Part shown: positions 8,691 to 18,200 of the stretch, in pieces
Layout of the letters: every line of letters starts with the position of its first letter
Position numbering within the stretch: the stretch's first letter is position 1
Assembly: GCF_009857845.1 (NCBI RefSeq)
Contig: NZ_WWEQ01000004.1
Coordinates: 28,186-92,185 of the forward strand
Direction: 5' to 3'
Length of the DNA: 64,000 nt
Source of the DNA: Brevibacterium rongguiense
GTDB taxonomy: Bacteria; Actinomycetota; Actinomycetes; Actinomycetales; Brevibacteriaceae
The notes under the pieces: generated by a model
Seen by the model: the letters and a program-made list of their open reading frames with translations, nothing else
The model's database searches: none
Told to the model about the DNA's origin: nothing
Program-made: the position numbers and the translations under genes

Positions 8691-9587
8691 TCAGCCCTCT
8701 CCCACGATGCGGGCGACGATGTCGGCCAACAGCCGGGAGATGCGGGGGCCCGCGGCACGCCCGGCCTCGAGCACTTCGGCGTGATCGAGCGGCTGGGCGG
8801 AGACGCCGGCGCCCAGGTTCGTCACGAGCGAGATGCCGAGGATCTCGAGGCCTGCGGCGCGCGCGGCGATCGCCTCGAGTGCCGTGGACATGCCCACGAG
8901 GTCCGCGCCCAGGGTGCGGGCCGCGCGGACCTCGGCGGGGGTCTCGTAGTGCGGGCCGGGGAACTGGGCGTAGACGCCCTCGGCCAGGCTGGGGTCGATT
9001 TCGCGGGCGATGTCGCGCAGCCGGGCGGAGTAGAGGTCCGTGAGGTCGACGAACGTGGCGCCGTGCAGGGGCGAGGCGGCCGTGAGGTTGAGGTGGTCGC
9101 TGATGAGCACGGGGGTGCCGGGGCCGGTTTCCTCGCGGGTGGAGCCGCAGCCGTTCGTCAGCACGACCGCCCGGCAGCCCGCCGCCGCGGCGGTGCGCAC
9201 GCCGTGGGCCACCGCGTCCACGCCGCGGCCCTCGTAGAAGTGGGTGCGCGCGCCCAGCACCAGGGCGTGGGCGCCGTTGCCCAGGCGGATCGTGGTGAGC
9301 GTGCCGCCGTGGCCTGCGACGACGGGGGAGTGGAAGCCGGGCACCTGGTCCGCCGGGGTCTGCGCGATCACCTCGCCCAGCAGGTCGGCCGCGCCGCCCC
9401 AGCCGGAGCCCAGCACGAGCGCGATGTCGTGGGCCTCGATGCCGGCCGCGGCGTTGAGGACGGCCGCGGCATCGGCGGCGAGCGCCTGGGGGTCCCGGTC
9501 GGCTGCCGCGGGCGCGGACTGCTGTGCCTGCTGTGCGGGCTGCGGGGCGTGGGCGGGCTGGTGGGATGCGGTGTGCGCGTCGGTCAT
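8691..9587 (-). CDS. purine nucleoside phosphorylase (trimeric class)
   Basis: The 298-residue product has a 45-residue Ala/Gln-rich N-terminal extension, then the PNP core: VLGSGWGG phosphate loop, HGGTLTT, TNGCGSTREE, GPHYETPAE and VGMSTALEAIAARAAG. It converts inosine and guanosine type nucleosides plus phosphate to free base and ribose 1-phosphate. ATG 9587 is preceded, six bases upstream, by the hexamer TACAGT (9594-9599, minus strand), so the message seems leaderless. It is the first gene of an operon with the phosphosugar mutase. The gene lies in the cluster with the pyrimidine salvage genes, separated only by the membrane-protein module. Confidence 0.92.
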   Translation of the reverse strand: MTDAHTASHQPAHAPQPAQQAQQSAPAAADRDPQALAADAAAVLNAAAGIEAHDIALVLGSGWGGAADLLGEVIAQTPADQVPGFHSPVVAGHGGTLTTIRLGNGAHALVLGARTHFYEGRGVDAVAHGVRTAAAAGCRAVVLTNGCGSTREETGPGTPVLISDHLNLTAASPLHGATFVDLTDLYSARLRDIAREIDPSLAEGVYAQFPGPHYETPAEVRAARTLGADLVGMSTALEAIAARAAGLEILGISLVTNLGAGVSAQPLDHAEVLEAGRAAGPRISRLLADIVARIVGEG

Positions 9588-9593
9588 GGCTTG

Positions 9594-9599
9594 ACTGTA
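9594..9599 (-). promoter_or_regulatory. -10 element of the purine nucleoside phosphorylase operon
   Basis: TACAGT on the minus strand ends six bases before ATG 9587, giving a leaderless start. No Shine-Dalgarno sequence precedes the ATG. Confidence 0.5.
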
Positions 9600-9693
9600 T
9601 CGGACCGGCCGGGGCGGACCCGCGGCGGCGAACTGCGCGCTCCCGCTAGGATCGATGCATCCGTCCAGCCGCGTCCGTGACCAGGAGGCCACC

Positions 9694-10632
9694 ATGCTCA
9701 TCCGCCCGTTCTCCGCAGGCGACGACCTGGCCCTGGGCGAGGTCTTCCACGATGCCGCCACCCCCGCCGAGCACATGGAGCGCGGCCTCTTCCGCCCCGC
9801 CTCGGACGGCGGGCAGGGCGAGCCGGCGCTCAGCCGCTGCGTGGTCGCCGCGGCGGAGGACCCGGACATCCTCGTGGGCGCAGGTGCCATCGCGGCTTCG
9901 CCCGCCCATCCGTACCGCGCGTGGTCGTACGTGGAGGTCGCCGCCGAGGAGCGAGGCCGTGGCCTGGGCCGCGGGCTCTTCGACGCGGTGCGCGAGGAGG
10001 TGCGCGGCACCGAGCTCGACGGGCTGCCGCTGCGCACGCGCGTGGCCGCAGGCTCGCCCGGGTTCGCCGCCGCCGAGCACGCCGGCTTCTCCACCCTCTT
10101 CACCACCCGCGTGGTGCGCATCGAGGCACTCGCCCTGGGTGCGCTGGGCGCGGATCGGCTCGAGGACTTCGCCGTGACCGCCACGGGCTCGGTGGAGCTG
10201 ACGAAGGCGTTCGCCGCCTGGTATGCCGGCGTCAACCGCGCCGATCCCGCGGCCCCCATGTCGCTGGGCCAGGTGAACAACCGCTTCCTGTCCGAGGCCG
10301 CGGGCGCCTACGGCGCCGCGCTGCTGCGCGATGGCGGCGAGGTCAGCGCGTTCGCCGTCTCCTATGCCCAGCCCGAGGTCGAGGCGCCCACCGAGCTCAC
10401 GCTGGGCGCCGTGTACGACGGCACCGAGGCCGCGGCGGACCCGGATCCGCGCTCGCCGCAGTTCCAGCGGGCGATGGAGGACGCGGGCGCGCTGCTGGCC
10501 CGGCTGTCGACGGACACGGCGGTCATCGTGGAGGTCACCGACGAGATGCCGGCGGTCTCCGCGCTCATCGACGGGCTCATCGAGGCCGGCCAGGCGAGCG
10601 TCGAGTACGCCTACGCCACGCTGGGGGACTAA
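9694..10632 (+). CDS. GNAT-family acetyltransferase, probably with two GNAT domains
   Basis: The 312-residue product begins MLIRPFSAGDDLALG, a typical GNAT opening. It carries the acetyl-CoA pyrophosphate loop as EERGRGLGRGLFDAVREE near residue 90. The C-terminal half (from about residue 160) looks like a second, degenerate GNAT fold without a clear Q/RxxGxG/A motif. ATG 9694 has CAGGAGG seven bases upstream. A -10 hexamer TAGGAT (9648-9653) predicts a short leader of about 35 nt. The substrate (an amine, amino acid or antibiotic) cannot be told. Confidence 0.82.
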   Translation: MLIRPFSAGDDLALGEVFHDAATPAEHMERGLFRPASDGGQGEPALSRCVVAAAEDPDILVGAGAIAASPAHPYRAWSYVEVAAEERGRGLGRGLFDAVREEVRGTELDGLPLRTRVAAGSPGFAAAEHAGFSTLFTTRVVRIEALALGALGADRLEDFAVTATGSVELTKAFAAWYAGVNRADPAAPMSLGQVNNRFLSEAAGAYGAALLRDGGEVSAFAVSYAQPEVEAPTELTLGAVYDGTEAAADPDPRSPQFQRAMEDAGALLARLSTDTAVIVEVTDEMPAVSALIDGLIEAGQASVEYAYATLGD

Positions 10633-10668
10633 GGGGCGCTCTGACGGCCGGGCTGCCGACGTCCGGGC

Positions 10669-10968
10669 TCAGAAGTCCCAGGTGGCGTGTTCCGGGGCCG
10701 TGCCGCGGATGCGCTGGATGTGCAGCTGGCGGGCCAGGCGGATGAGGGGCCGGACGAGCATCTCCACGCTGCCGATGACGAAGAGGCACGTGCCCAGGAA
10801 GATGAGCTTCTCCGAGAAGAAGAAGAAGCTGCCGATGAGGAACCACAGGCCGATGAGGATGTCGTTGCCGATGCTCAGCAGCGCGTAGCGGCGCCGGATG
10901 ACGAGCTCATGGTGGCCGACCCGCACGGTCGTCTCCTGCGGGGTGGTCTCGATGTGGTGCTCGTGCAC
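10669..10968 (-). CDS. YrhK-like small membrane protein
   Basis: The 99-residue product has a short polar N-terminus (HEHHIETTPQETTVRVG) and two hydrophobic segments, about residues 33-50 (LLSIGNDILIGLWFLIGSFF) and 53-72. The strand pattern RVGHHELVIRRRYALLSIGND resembles the YrhK domain (PF14145). GTG 10968 was chosen because AGGAGGG lies seven bases before it. The gene is divergent from the molybdopterin oxidoreductase. Function of YrhK proteins is not established. Confidence 0.7.
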   Translation of the reverse strand: MHEHHIETTPQETTVRVGHHELVIRRRYALLSIGNDILIGLWFLIGSFFFFSEKLIFLGTCLFVIGSVEMLVRPLIRLARQLHIQRIRGTAPEHATWDF

Positions 10969-11119
10969 GGATGGCCCTCCTGAGGCGCGATCGGGTGGCG
11001 GCGCAGCCCGGAGGACTGCAACGCACTCACAATAGGGCCGCAGCGGGCAATCGGCACACCGTGCCCGGTCCTCGGGCGGGTTCGTGGCACTCGCCGACCG
11101 CTGAAACCGGACTCCGTGG

Positions 11120-11147
11120 CCAATCCGCCTGGGCGCCGGCTCCGAAT
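11120..11147 (+). promoter_or_regulatory. candidate SigK-type ECF promoter of the molybdopterin oxidoreductase gene
   Basis: A -35-like CCAATCC (11120-11126) and a -10-like CCGAAT (11142-11147) are separated by 15 bp, and ATG 11155 follows seven bases later. The same arrangement, with the identical bases ATCCGCC and CGGCTCCGAA at the same spacing, occurs upstream of the fasciclin gene. An ECF sigma factor gene lies three genes downstream. The -35 CCATCC is reminiscent of that described for mycobacterial SigK. Confidence 0.65.
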
Positions 11148-11154
11148 AGACGGC

Positions 11155-12768
11155 ATGAGCAGCCCTGCACCCCCTCGCCAGTCCCGCGGCCACTCCGCCG
11201 CCCTGTGCGCCCGTGCGCGCCGTGCCGCCGGGGCGGCCGCGCTCGGTGTCGTCCCCACGGTGGTCTTCCTGGGCACCGCCGATGCCCTCGCCCGGTTGCT
11301 GGGTGCCTCCACGGCCCCGCTGCTGGCGCTCAGCCAGACGATCATCGCGCTCACGCCGCCGGCGGCCGTCGCCTTCGCGATCGAGCACCTGGGCACCGCC
11401 GACAAACCCGTGCTCCTGCTGAGCGTCGCGCTGGGCGGCCTCGTCATCGCGGCGGGCATCGGGCTGCTGGCCCGCCGGCGCCCGCGCACGGCGGCCGTGG
11501 TCTTCGCCGCCCTCGAGGCGGGCCTGGTCTGCGCGGTGGCCGCACGGCCGGGCAGTCGCGCCCCCGACCTCGGCGCCGCGCTGCTAGGCGCCGTGCTCGG
11601 GTTTGCGGCATTCGTCCTGGTGGCGGCGCTCGACCGCCGCGCGCGGCGCGGTCACCGCGGAGCGCACCGGGGCCGCAACGAAGGCCAGGCCAGTGATCCG
11701 GGGCGGCGAGCGCTCCTTACCACCGCCGGCACGCTCGCGGCTGTCGGCGCACTCAGCCTGGCCCTCGGGCGCTCCATCACGGTCGTCGGCGGGGCCGCGA
11801 TCGGCGCGGCCGCCCGCCTCGTGCTGCCGCGCCCCGCAAGCCCCATGCCCGCCGTGCCCGCCAGCGCCCAGATCGCGGTGGACGGCGTGGCGCCCTTCAT
11901 CACCCCGGCCGCGGACTTCTATCGCATCGACACCGCACTCACACCCCCAGATATCGCCCCCGAGCGGTGGTCCCTGCGTGTCCACGGGCTCGTCGAGGAG
12001 GAGGTCACGCTCACGATGGACGAGCTCCTGTCCCTGCCCCTGGTGGAGCGCGCGCTCACGATGACATGCGTGTCCAATCCGGTGGGCGGCGAGCTGGTGG
12101 GCACGGCCGCCTGGCTCGGATACCCCCTGCGCAGCCTGCTGGCGCGCGCCCGCCCGCAACCGGAGGCGGACATGGTGCTCTCCGGGTCGATCGACGGCTT
12201 CACCGCGGGCACCCCGCTGGAGGCCATGCGCGACGGGCGGGATGCGCTCCTGGCGATCGGCATGAACGGGGAGCAGCTGCGCCCCGAGCACGGCTTCCCC
12301 GCCCGGCTCATCGTGCCGGGGCTCTACGGCTTCGTCTCGGCCACCAAGTGGGTGACCGACCTCGAGGTGACCCGGTTCGATCGCGCCCAGGGCTACTGGA
12401 CGAAGCGCGGCTGGGATGAGCGCGGCCCCATCCTCGCGGCCAGCCGGATCGAGGTGCCCGGGCCCCTTGCCCAGGTGCCGGCGGGCACGGTCGTCGCCGC
12501 CGGGACCGCGTGGGCGCAGCGGGCCGGGGTGCGCTCCGTCCAGGTGCGCCTCGACGACGGGGACTGGCGCTCCGCCCACCTGGCCACCGCGGTCTCACAG
12601 GACACGTGGCGGCAGTGGCGCTGCGAGTTTGCCGATGTGCCGCCCGGCCTGCACGCCCTGACCGTGCGCGCGATCGACGGCCGCGGCCGGGTGCAGACCG
12701 CCGAGCGGCGGGACTCCATCCCCAATACCGCGACCGGCCATCACCGCATCCAGTTCACCGCGCAGTGA
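11155..12768 (+). CDS. membrane-anchored molybdopterin-dependent oxidoreductase, sulfite oxidase family
   Basis: The 537-residue product has about five hydrophobic segments in its first 210 residues. The oxidoreductase molybdopterin domain starts near residue 255 ([13 protein letters not shown]). The molybdenum-ligand cysteine lies in [15 protein letters not shown] (Cys near 304), followed by [25 protein letters not shown] and the substrate-side KWVTDLEV. The last 110 residues form the Ig-like dimerisation domain. The enzyme probably faces the outside of the membrane. ATG 11155 is preferred over GTG 11116 because a promoter shared with the fasciclin gene ends seven bases before it. The electron donor and substrate are unknown; sulfite is not assured. 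Confidence 0.88.
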   Translation: MSSPAPPRQSRGHSAALCARARRAAGAAALGVVPTVVFLGTADALARLLGASTAPLLALSQTIIALTPPAAVAFAIEHLGTADKPVLLLSVALGGLVIAAGIGLLARRRPRTAAVVFAALEAGLVCAVAARPGSRAPDLGAALLGAVLGFAAFVLVAALDRRARRGHRGAHRGRNEGQASDPGRRALLTTAGTLAAVGALSLALGRSITVVGGAAIGAAARLVLPRPASPMPAVPASAQIAVDGVAPFITPAADFYRIDTALTPPDIAPERWSLRVHGLVEEEVTLTMDELLSLPLVERALTMTCVSNPVGGELVGTAAWLGYPLRSLLARARPQPEADMVLSGSIDGFTAGTPLEAMRDGRDALLAIGMNGEQLRPEHGFPARLIVPGLYGFVSATKWVTDLEVTRFDRAQGYWTKRGWDERGPILAASRIEVPGPLAQVPAGTVVAAGTAWAQRAGVRSVQVRLDDGDWRSAHLATAVSQDTWRQWRCEFADVPPGLHALTVRAIDGRGRVQTAERRDSIPNTATGHHRIQFTAQ

Positions 12769-12816
12769 GCCGCGCGGCGTGTCCCAACCGCTGCCGGAAA
12801 AAAGTCCGCGGGAATC

Positions 12817-12843
12817 CCATCCGCCACGGCATCGGCTCCGAAC
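12817..12843 (+). promoter_or_regulatory. candidate SigK-type ECF promoter of the fasciclin gene
   Basis: CCATCC (12817-12822) and CCGAAC (12838-12843) are 15 bp apart and share a near-identical spacer pattern with the promoter at 11120-11147. The predicted leader to ATG 12912 is about 60 nt and includes the ribosome binding site AAGGAG. Confidence 0.65.
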
Positions 12844-12911
12844 ACCAGTCAGACGGCGGGCACGTTGCACACCAATCCCGCTCGCCGCAGGACCAACACA
12901 AGGAGAAGATC

Positions 12912-13595
12912 ATGAAGACGACACCCAGCACTCGCATCATCACCGCGGTCGGCGCGGTGGCCCTCAGCATGATCGGGCTCAGCGCCTGCTCCGGAGGCGC
13001 CTCCGGCAGCGAGTCTGGCGGCTCGGAATCGATGGGGGAGAGCTCCTCGGCCTCCTCGGCTCCGATGGAGAGCCCGTCCGCATCCGGCGGGGGCGCCGAT
13101 GCGGACCTGGTGGGCAGCGGCTGCGCGGCCTACGCCAAGCAGGTGCCCTCCGGCAGCGGCTCGGTGGACGGCATGGCCGAGGACCCGGTCGCGGTGGCCG
13201 CGTCCCACAACCCCATGCTCACGACGCTGACGAAGGCCGTCTCCGGCAAGCTGAATAAGGACGTCGACCTCGTCGACACCCTCAACGGCGGGGACTTCAC
13301 CGTCATCGCCCCCACCGATGATGCGTTCAAGAAGATCCCTAAGAAGGACGTCGAGGCGCTGGCCAAGGACAAGGACGCCCTGACGAAGGTGCTCACGTAC
13401 CACGTGATCCCCGGCAAGCTGAGCCCCGAGCAGATCGCCGGCGAGCACAAGACGGTCGAGGGCGACAAGGTCAAGGTCTCCGGCTCCGGGGAGAAGCTCA
13501 TGTTCAACAAGTCCAAGCTGGTGTGCGGCGGCGTGAAGACGGCCAACGCGACCGTGTACATGGTGGACACGGTCATGATGCCCGGGAAGATGTGA
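12912..13595 (+). CDS. fasciclin (FAS1)-domain lipoprotein, MPT70/MPT83-like
   Basis: The 227-residue product opens with a lipoprotein signal (MKTTPSTR, hydrophobic core, lipobox LSAC with Cys near residue 24). A Ser/Gly-rich linker of about 45 residues follows, then one FAS1 domain: [40 protein letters not shown] and a C-terminal [15 protein letters not shown]. It would be anchored to the outer face of the membrane and probably mediates adhesion or protein contacts. AAGGAG precedes ATG 12912. Its neighbours, an ECF sigma factor and anti-sigma factor, mirror the link of MPT70/MPT83 with SigK/RskA in mycobacteria. Confidence 0.92.
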   Translation: MKTTPSTRIITAVGAVALSMIGLSACSGGASGSESGGSESMGESSSASSAPMESPSASGGGADADLVGSGCAAYAKQVPSGSGSVDGMAEDPVAVAASHNPMLTTLTKAVSGKLNKDVDLVDTLNGGDFTVIAPTDDAFKKIPKKDVEALAKDKDALTKVLTYHVIPGKLSPEQIAGEHKTVEGDKVKVSGSGEKLMFNKSKLVCGGVKTANATVYMVDTVMMPGKM

Positions 13596-13612
13596 CGCGT
13601 GCTCCAGCCCCT

Positions 13613-13658
13613 GAGCGCCCCGGGCCGCCCGCGTGTGAGCGGGCGGCCCGGGGCGCTC
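13613..13658 (+). terminator. long GC hairpin after the fasciclin gene
   Basis: A 20-bp perfect stem (13613-13632 with 13639-13658) encloses the loop GTGTGA. No T tract follows. It sits 18 nt after the fasciclin stop and upstream of the sigma factor promoter, so it should end or attenuate the fasciclin transcript. Confidence 0.75.
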
Positions 13659-13709
13659 GCGGGCGGCGGGCGCGGTGCGCGCGGCCCCGCGGACGGGGGC
13701 GCGGTGGCG

Positions 13710-13724
13710 TACGGTGAGCAGGTG
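13710..13724 (+). promoter_or_regulatory. -10 element and leaderless GTG start of the sigma factor gene
   Basis: TACGGT (13710-13715) stands six bases before GTG 13722. No ribosome binding site is present, consistent with a leaderless message. This differs from the ECF-type promoter of the two upstream genes. Confidence 0.45.
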
Positions 13725-14303
13725 CCCACAGACGACCACGACCATCCCCCGCCCGCGGGCGATGTGGAGGCCGCGCTCATCCTGCGCATCCAGAACGGCG
13801 ACACCGCCGCCTTCAACGAGGTCTTCCACCGCATGGGCGGCATGCTCCTGGCCGTCGTCGTCCGGATCGTGCGCGACCGTGCGCTGGCCGAAGAGGTGCT
13901 CCAGGAGTGCTTCGTGGAGCTGTGGAAGCGCAGCGACCGCTTCGACCCCCAGCGGGGCAGCGGGCGGGGCTGGCTCGTGGGCATGTGCCGCAGGCGCGCC
14001 ATCGACTGCGTGCGCTCGGTGCAGGCCGCCCGCGACCGCGATGCGGCCGATGCCGCCCGGGCCGCCGCGACGCCCGGCCAGAGCGTGGAGCAGACGGTGG
14101 AGGCGCGGCTGGCCTCCGACGATGCCGCGCGGGCGCTGGCCGGACTGCCCGGTGAGCAGGCCGAGCCCATCTATCTGTCCTACTTCTGCGGTCTGAGCCA
14201 TGAGCAGATCGCGCGGCGGCTGGACCGGCCGCTGGGTACGGTGAAGACGCGCATCCGCGACGGAATGAAGAAGCTGCGATTCGCACTGGGGGAGGGGCCA
14301 TGA
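13722..14303 (+). CDS. sigK: ECF RNA polymerase sigma factor, SigK-like
   Basis: The 193-residue product has sigma region 2 (FNEVFHRMGGMLLAVVVRIV, AEEVLQECFVELWKRS, GWLVGMCRRRAIDCVRS) and region 4 (LAGLPGEQAEPIYLSYFCGL, EQIARRLDRPLGTVKTRIRDGMKKLR). Two regions and no C-terminal extension fit an ECF sigma factor. GTG 13722 is chosen because a -10 hexamer stands six bases upstream; the frame is open further up but runs through the terminator. The stop overlaps the anti-sigma gene by 4 nt (ATGA). The gene symbol rests on the neighbouring FAS1 protein and anti-sigma factor rather than on a search. Confidence 0.85.
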   Translation: MPTDDHDHPPPAGDVEAALILRIQNGDTAAFNEVFHRMGGMLLAVVVRIVRDRALAEEVLQECFVELWKRSDRFDPQRGSGRGWLVGMCRRRAIDCVRSVQAARDRDAADAARAAATPGQSVEQTVEARLASDDAARALAGLPGEQAEPIYLSYFCGLSHEQIARRLDRPLGTVKTRIRDGMKKLRFALGEGP

Positions 14304-15175
14304 CCGACGATCGCGAATACCTAGCCGCGGGGCTGGCAGCCGGAGGCCTGGACCCCGACGATCAGCGCGCCGCGGAGGAACTCGAGCGCACGGACCCGGG
14401 CTTCCGCGCTCAGGCAGACGAGTACCGAGAGGCCCTGGCGGGCCTGGTGGCCAGCGGGCCCCCCGAGCCCATCGGCGCCGACCTTGAGCGGAGCATCCTC
14501 GCCATCCCGCAGGACCATCCCCGCGAGAAGGCGCAGGGCGGCTCCCCTGCCTCCCCGCCCGACGAGCCCTCGCTCGTCGGTGGCGAAGCCGGCGACCATG
14601 GCGCCCGCGGTCCCCGGAAAACCGGGGGCGAGGCCGGGACGCAGGCGGAGAACGAGGCCGGAGCCCCAGTGGCCGATCTCGGCGAGCGGCGGCGTGCGGG
14701 ACGTGGCCGCGGTGCCCGGACCTGGGCCGCGCTCGGTGCGGCGGCCGCCGTCATCGCGATCGCCGCCCTGGGGATCACGACCGTGCGCGCGGTCGGCGAG
14801 CGCGAGGAGGCGCAGCAGCAGCTGAGTGCCACCCGCGCCCAGGCGGAGCAGAGCAACCGCCTACTCACGGCGCCCGATCTGCGCTCGGGCGAGCTGAAGG
14901 TCAAGGGCGGTGGAACCGTCGATGTCAGCTATTCGACCGCTGAGCGGCTCATGATGGTCGCCCCCCAGCAGCTTGCCTCTCCGGGCGATGATCGGTCGCT
15001 GCAGCTGTGGATTATCGCCGATGGCAAGGCCGCGAGCGCGGGGCTCCTGGCGCAGCGCTCGGCGGTCTTCGAGCCGCCGGAGTTCGAGAAGGGCGCGGTG
15101 CTCGGGCTCACTGTGGAGCCCGCTGGCGGCTCGCCGGCGCCCACGAGCGCACCCGTCGGCTCGCTGACACTCTGA
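14300..15175 (+). CDS. rskA: membrane-bound anti-sigma factor, RskA-like
   Basis: The 291-residue product has an N-terminal cytoplasmic sigma-binding segment (about residues 1-60, EYLAAGLAAGGLDPDDQRAA), a charged linker, one transmembrane helix near residues 142-165 (TWAALGAAAAVIAIAALGI), and an extracytoplasmic domain with VMMVAPQQLASP-type strands ending GSPAPTSAPVGSLTL, as in the RskA C-terminal domain. It would hold the sigma factor at the membrane and release it after regulated proteolysis. The ATG overlaps the sigma stop. No zinc-binding HxxxCxxC motif is visible, as expected for RskA types. Confidence 0.87.
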   Translation: MTDDREYLAAGLAAGGLDPDDQRAAEELERTDPGFRAQADEYREALAGLVASGPPEPIGADLERSILAIPQDHPREKAQGGSPASPPDEPSLVGGEAGDHGARGPRKTGGEAGTQAENEAGAPVADLGERRRAGRGRGARTWAALGAAAAVIAIAALGITTVRAVGEREEAQQQLSATRAQAEQSNRLLTAPDLRSGELKVKGGGTVDVSYSTAERLMMVAPQQLASPGDDRSLQLWIIADGKAASAGLLAQRSAVFEPPEFEKGAVLGLTVEPAGGSPAPTSAPVGSLTL

Positions 15176-15211
15176 ACCGCGGCGTCGCTGGGGCTGGCGG
15201 CCCCAGGCTCG

Positions 15212-18200
15212 TCACGGGCACAGCGGCACCGACCGGTGGGCCGAGGCGAACCAGCCCAGGCCGCACGCGGGCGGAACGAGCGGCAGATCGCGATACCCGA
15301 CCTCGGCGTGCTCGACGGGTGAGCGCGCCCCCAGGAGGACACTGGGGCCCAGCGTGAGCGCCCGCGCGGCGGGGGATCCGTAACCCGGAGCCATCCCCCA
15401 CGGCAGCGTCAGAATGCAGGGCCCCGCCTCGAGTGCCGACTCGACTTCTTCTGCAGGCGCGCGGTGGGCATCGCGCACGATTCTCGGACAACCGCTGGCC
15501 GTCTCTCCGGAGCCCAGCGGCACCGCTGCGGTGCGGTCTCGATGACGGTCGGTCTCAGAGCGGCCGCAGGCGGAGAGCAGTTCCGCGAGGAAGCGCTCCG
15601 CCCGCTCCGGCGGGCCGTAGACGCTGAGCACGGGCCCGTCGTGCACCGGGTTCCAATCGACCGATTCGCCGAGCGGAGCGCGGCCCAGTCGCCAGTGGGG
15701 ACCGGGGGTGAGTCCGCGGTCCTCCGTGAGGAGCGAGAGCCGCGCACGCGCCTCGGCGGCCTCATCTGCGCCCACACGCGTGCGTTGGATGCCGACAGCC
15801 GGCGGCAGGGCGACCTGGAGATCCACGCCGCTGGGATCCGAACCACCCGCCGCCGAGCCGATGAGCACCCCACGGCCGGGCACGGTCATGCCCTCGAAGC
15901 GCCCCGGGCTCAGCCCGTAGTACATCGCATCCTGTGCCGCAGCGGGTGGGAAGACGATGCGGGTGGCTGCCCGCGCACCCACCTGCCCGTGCAGCACGCG
16001 CCGCCCGCCGACCAGCGCGAATGTGACGCCGGCACCGGCCTCGGCGAGCAGGCGCTCCAGGCGGGTACCGCGCTGCGAGCCCTCGGCGATCGCGCTCAGG
16101 GTGTCCCACTCGTCGATGAGCAGGCCGACCGGTGTGTGCGCGCGCTCGAGGAGCCCGATCGCGTATTCCAGCAGCCATGTCTCCCCGTGGGCGACCGTGA
16201 GGTCCGCGGGGCACGGGGAATCCGGGGGTGCGAGTGCGATCGTGCACAGGCCCCGAGCCCGCCACGCCCGGGCCACCTGGACCAGGACCGTCGACTTGCC
16301 GGTGCGGGGCCCACCCGTCATGAGGATGTTTCCCGCCGCGGGCTCGGGCACCCAGGGCTCAGTCGTGCACCGATCGGGCACGTCGATGAGACCCGCGGCG
16401 TGGCCGTCCGAGGCCGGGATGACGGCAGGCAGCGGGGGAGCGACGATCGGCGGAACTCCGGGGCGGGCCGTTGTGGCCAGCCGATCCACGAGCAGCTGCT
16501 CCGGGGGCACCGCCCAGCCGAGAACCGCGCTGTCCCAGTCACCGCCGTCGCGCGCGGGCGCCGTCGCACATTCCAGGACGGTCCACCTGGCATGCAGCCG
16601 GTGGGGCGGGGGCGGATGGAAGACGGGGGTCGCCGTGCGGAACCGGGTGCGGGAAGACCCCGTCGAGGCGATGGCCGAGCCGGGCAGCCGCGCATCGAGG
16701 GCCGCCGCGTCATCGCATTCGATGACTTCCCGGGAATCGAGCGGATCCCGCACCCGCAGAGCGATGCGCAGCGCAATGTTGGCCTTCATGCGCGCCGTGA
16801 CGATCCCCGCGGGCCGCTGGGTGGACAGGACGATGTGGATGCCGAGCGAGCGGCCCAGGGCGGTCAGCGATTCCAGCATCTCCGTGCCCTCCGGGTTGTC
16901 GAACACGAGGGCTTGGAATTCGTCGATGACGAGGATGACGCGCGCAAGACGGTGGTCGGAACCGGCATTGAATGCCTCGATGTCCGCAGCGCGCGCCGCT
17001 GCCAGCAGTTCCTCGCGGCGCAGCACCTCTGCCCGCACGCTGCGCAGCGCCCGCAGTGCCGCGGTGGGACCCAGGTTCGACGTCACCGAGTCCACGTGGG
17101 GAAGGCCGGCCAGCGGTGCGAAGGCGGCACCGCCCTTGAAGTCGATGAGCACGAAGCGCAGCGCCTCCGGACCGTGCAGGCCGGCCAGCGAGAGCAGCCA
17201 TGTCTGCAGGAAGACCGACTTGCCGCTGCCCGTGGTGCCCGCCACGAGGGCGTGCGGGCCATCGCCCACGAGATCGAGGCACACCGGCCCCATCTCACCC
17301 CTGCCCACCGGTACGGGATGCCATGCGACCGGATGCGGATCTCGGCTCGCGCGGACAGCCTCATCGGTATCGGCCCTTTCTGTGCGTGCCGCCGCCACGA
17401 GCGAGTCGAGGGCGCCGGGGTGCTCACCGGGTGACTGCGCCGCGGGGCGCAGCGGGCAGCACGCGGCGAACCGCTCGGGGCGCAGGCGCCGCAGGTCAAT
17501 CGGGCCCTCGAGCGGAACGGGTGAGCGGATGGGCGCCGCACTGACCGGTGCGCGCAGCTGCGCACCGCCATCCCCGCGGCAGTGCACCCACCACTCCTCG
17601 GCGCTGCCGCCCGCACCCCCGGCCATCAGCACTGCCTGCCCGGTGGTGAGCCATACGTCGACGGAAGCGGCCGTTGAGCTCCCCGAGCGCGGAACCGGTG
17701 CTGAGTCGGCAGCACCGCTGGGTGAGACCCGCGGACAGGTTTCCGCCTCGCCGGCGCAGCCGCACAGCTGCAACCGCGCCGCTGCGAATTCGGCGGGGGC
17801 GGCCCCGTGGACGGTAACGCACACCCGCGCCGCGAGGAGGCTCACGACGGCCGCGCGCATCGCATCGGACACGGTGGAGCGCACCCCCGTCAGGCGCAGG
17901 GCACCAGCACCCAGGTCGACGAGCAGGGGCGCGTGGGGTGCGGTTGCCCACCGGCGGCCCTCCACTCGCACGCTCGGCAACCGGGCGCGCTCGAGTACCC
18001 GGGTGAAGGCAGAGCGCACAGGCTGTGGGAGTTCCGGGTCCGGCTCCCACGCGTCCTCGAGTGGAACGGGCAGGACGGCGCTTCCCGCGCCCAGGCAGAT
18101 CGTTGTGCCCCGCTGCCGCCCTCCCCAGGCGGACTGCACACAGGCGGTGCGTGCCTGGGCCACCCGCTGCGCATATTCGTCCACGCCCGCCCGCAGCGTG

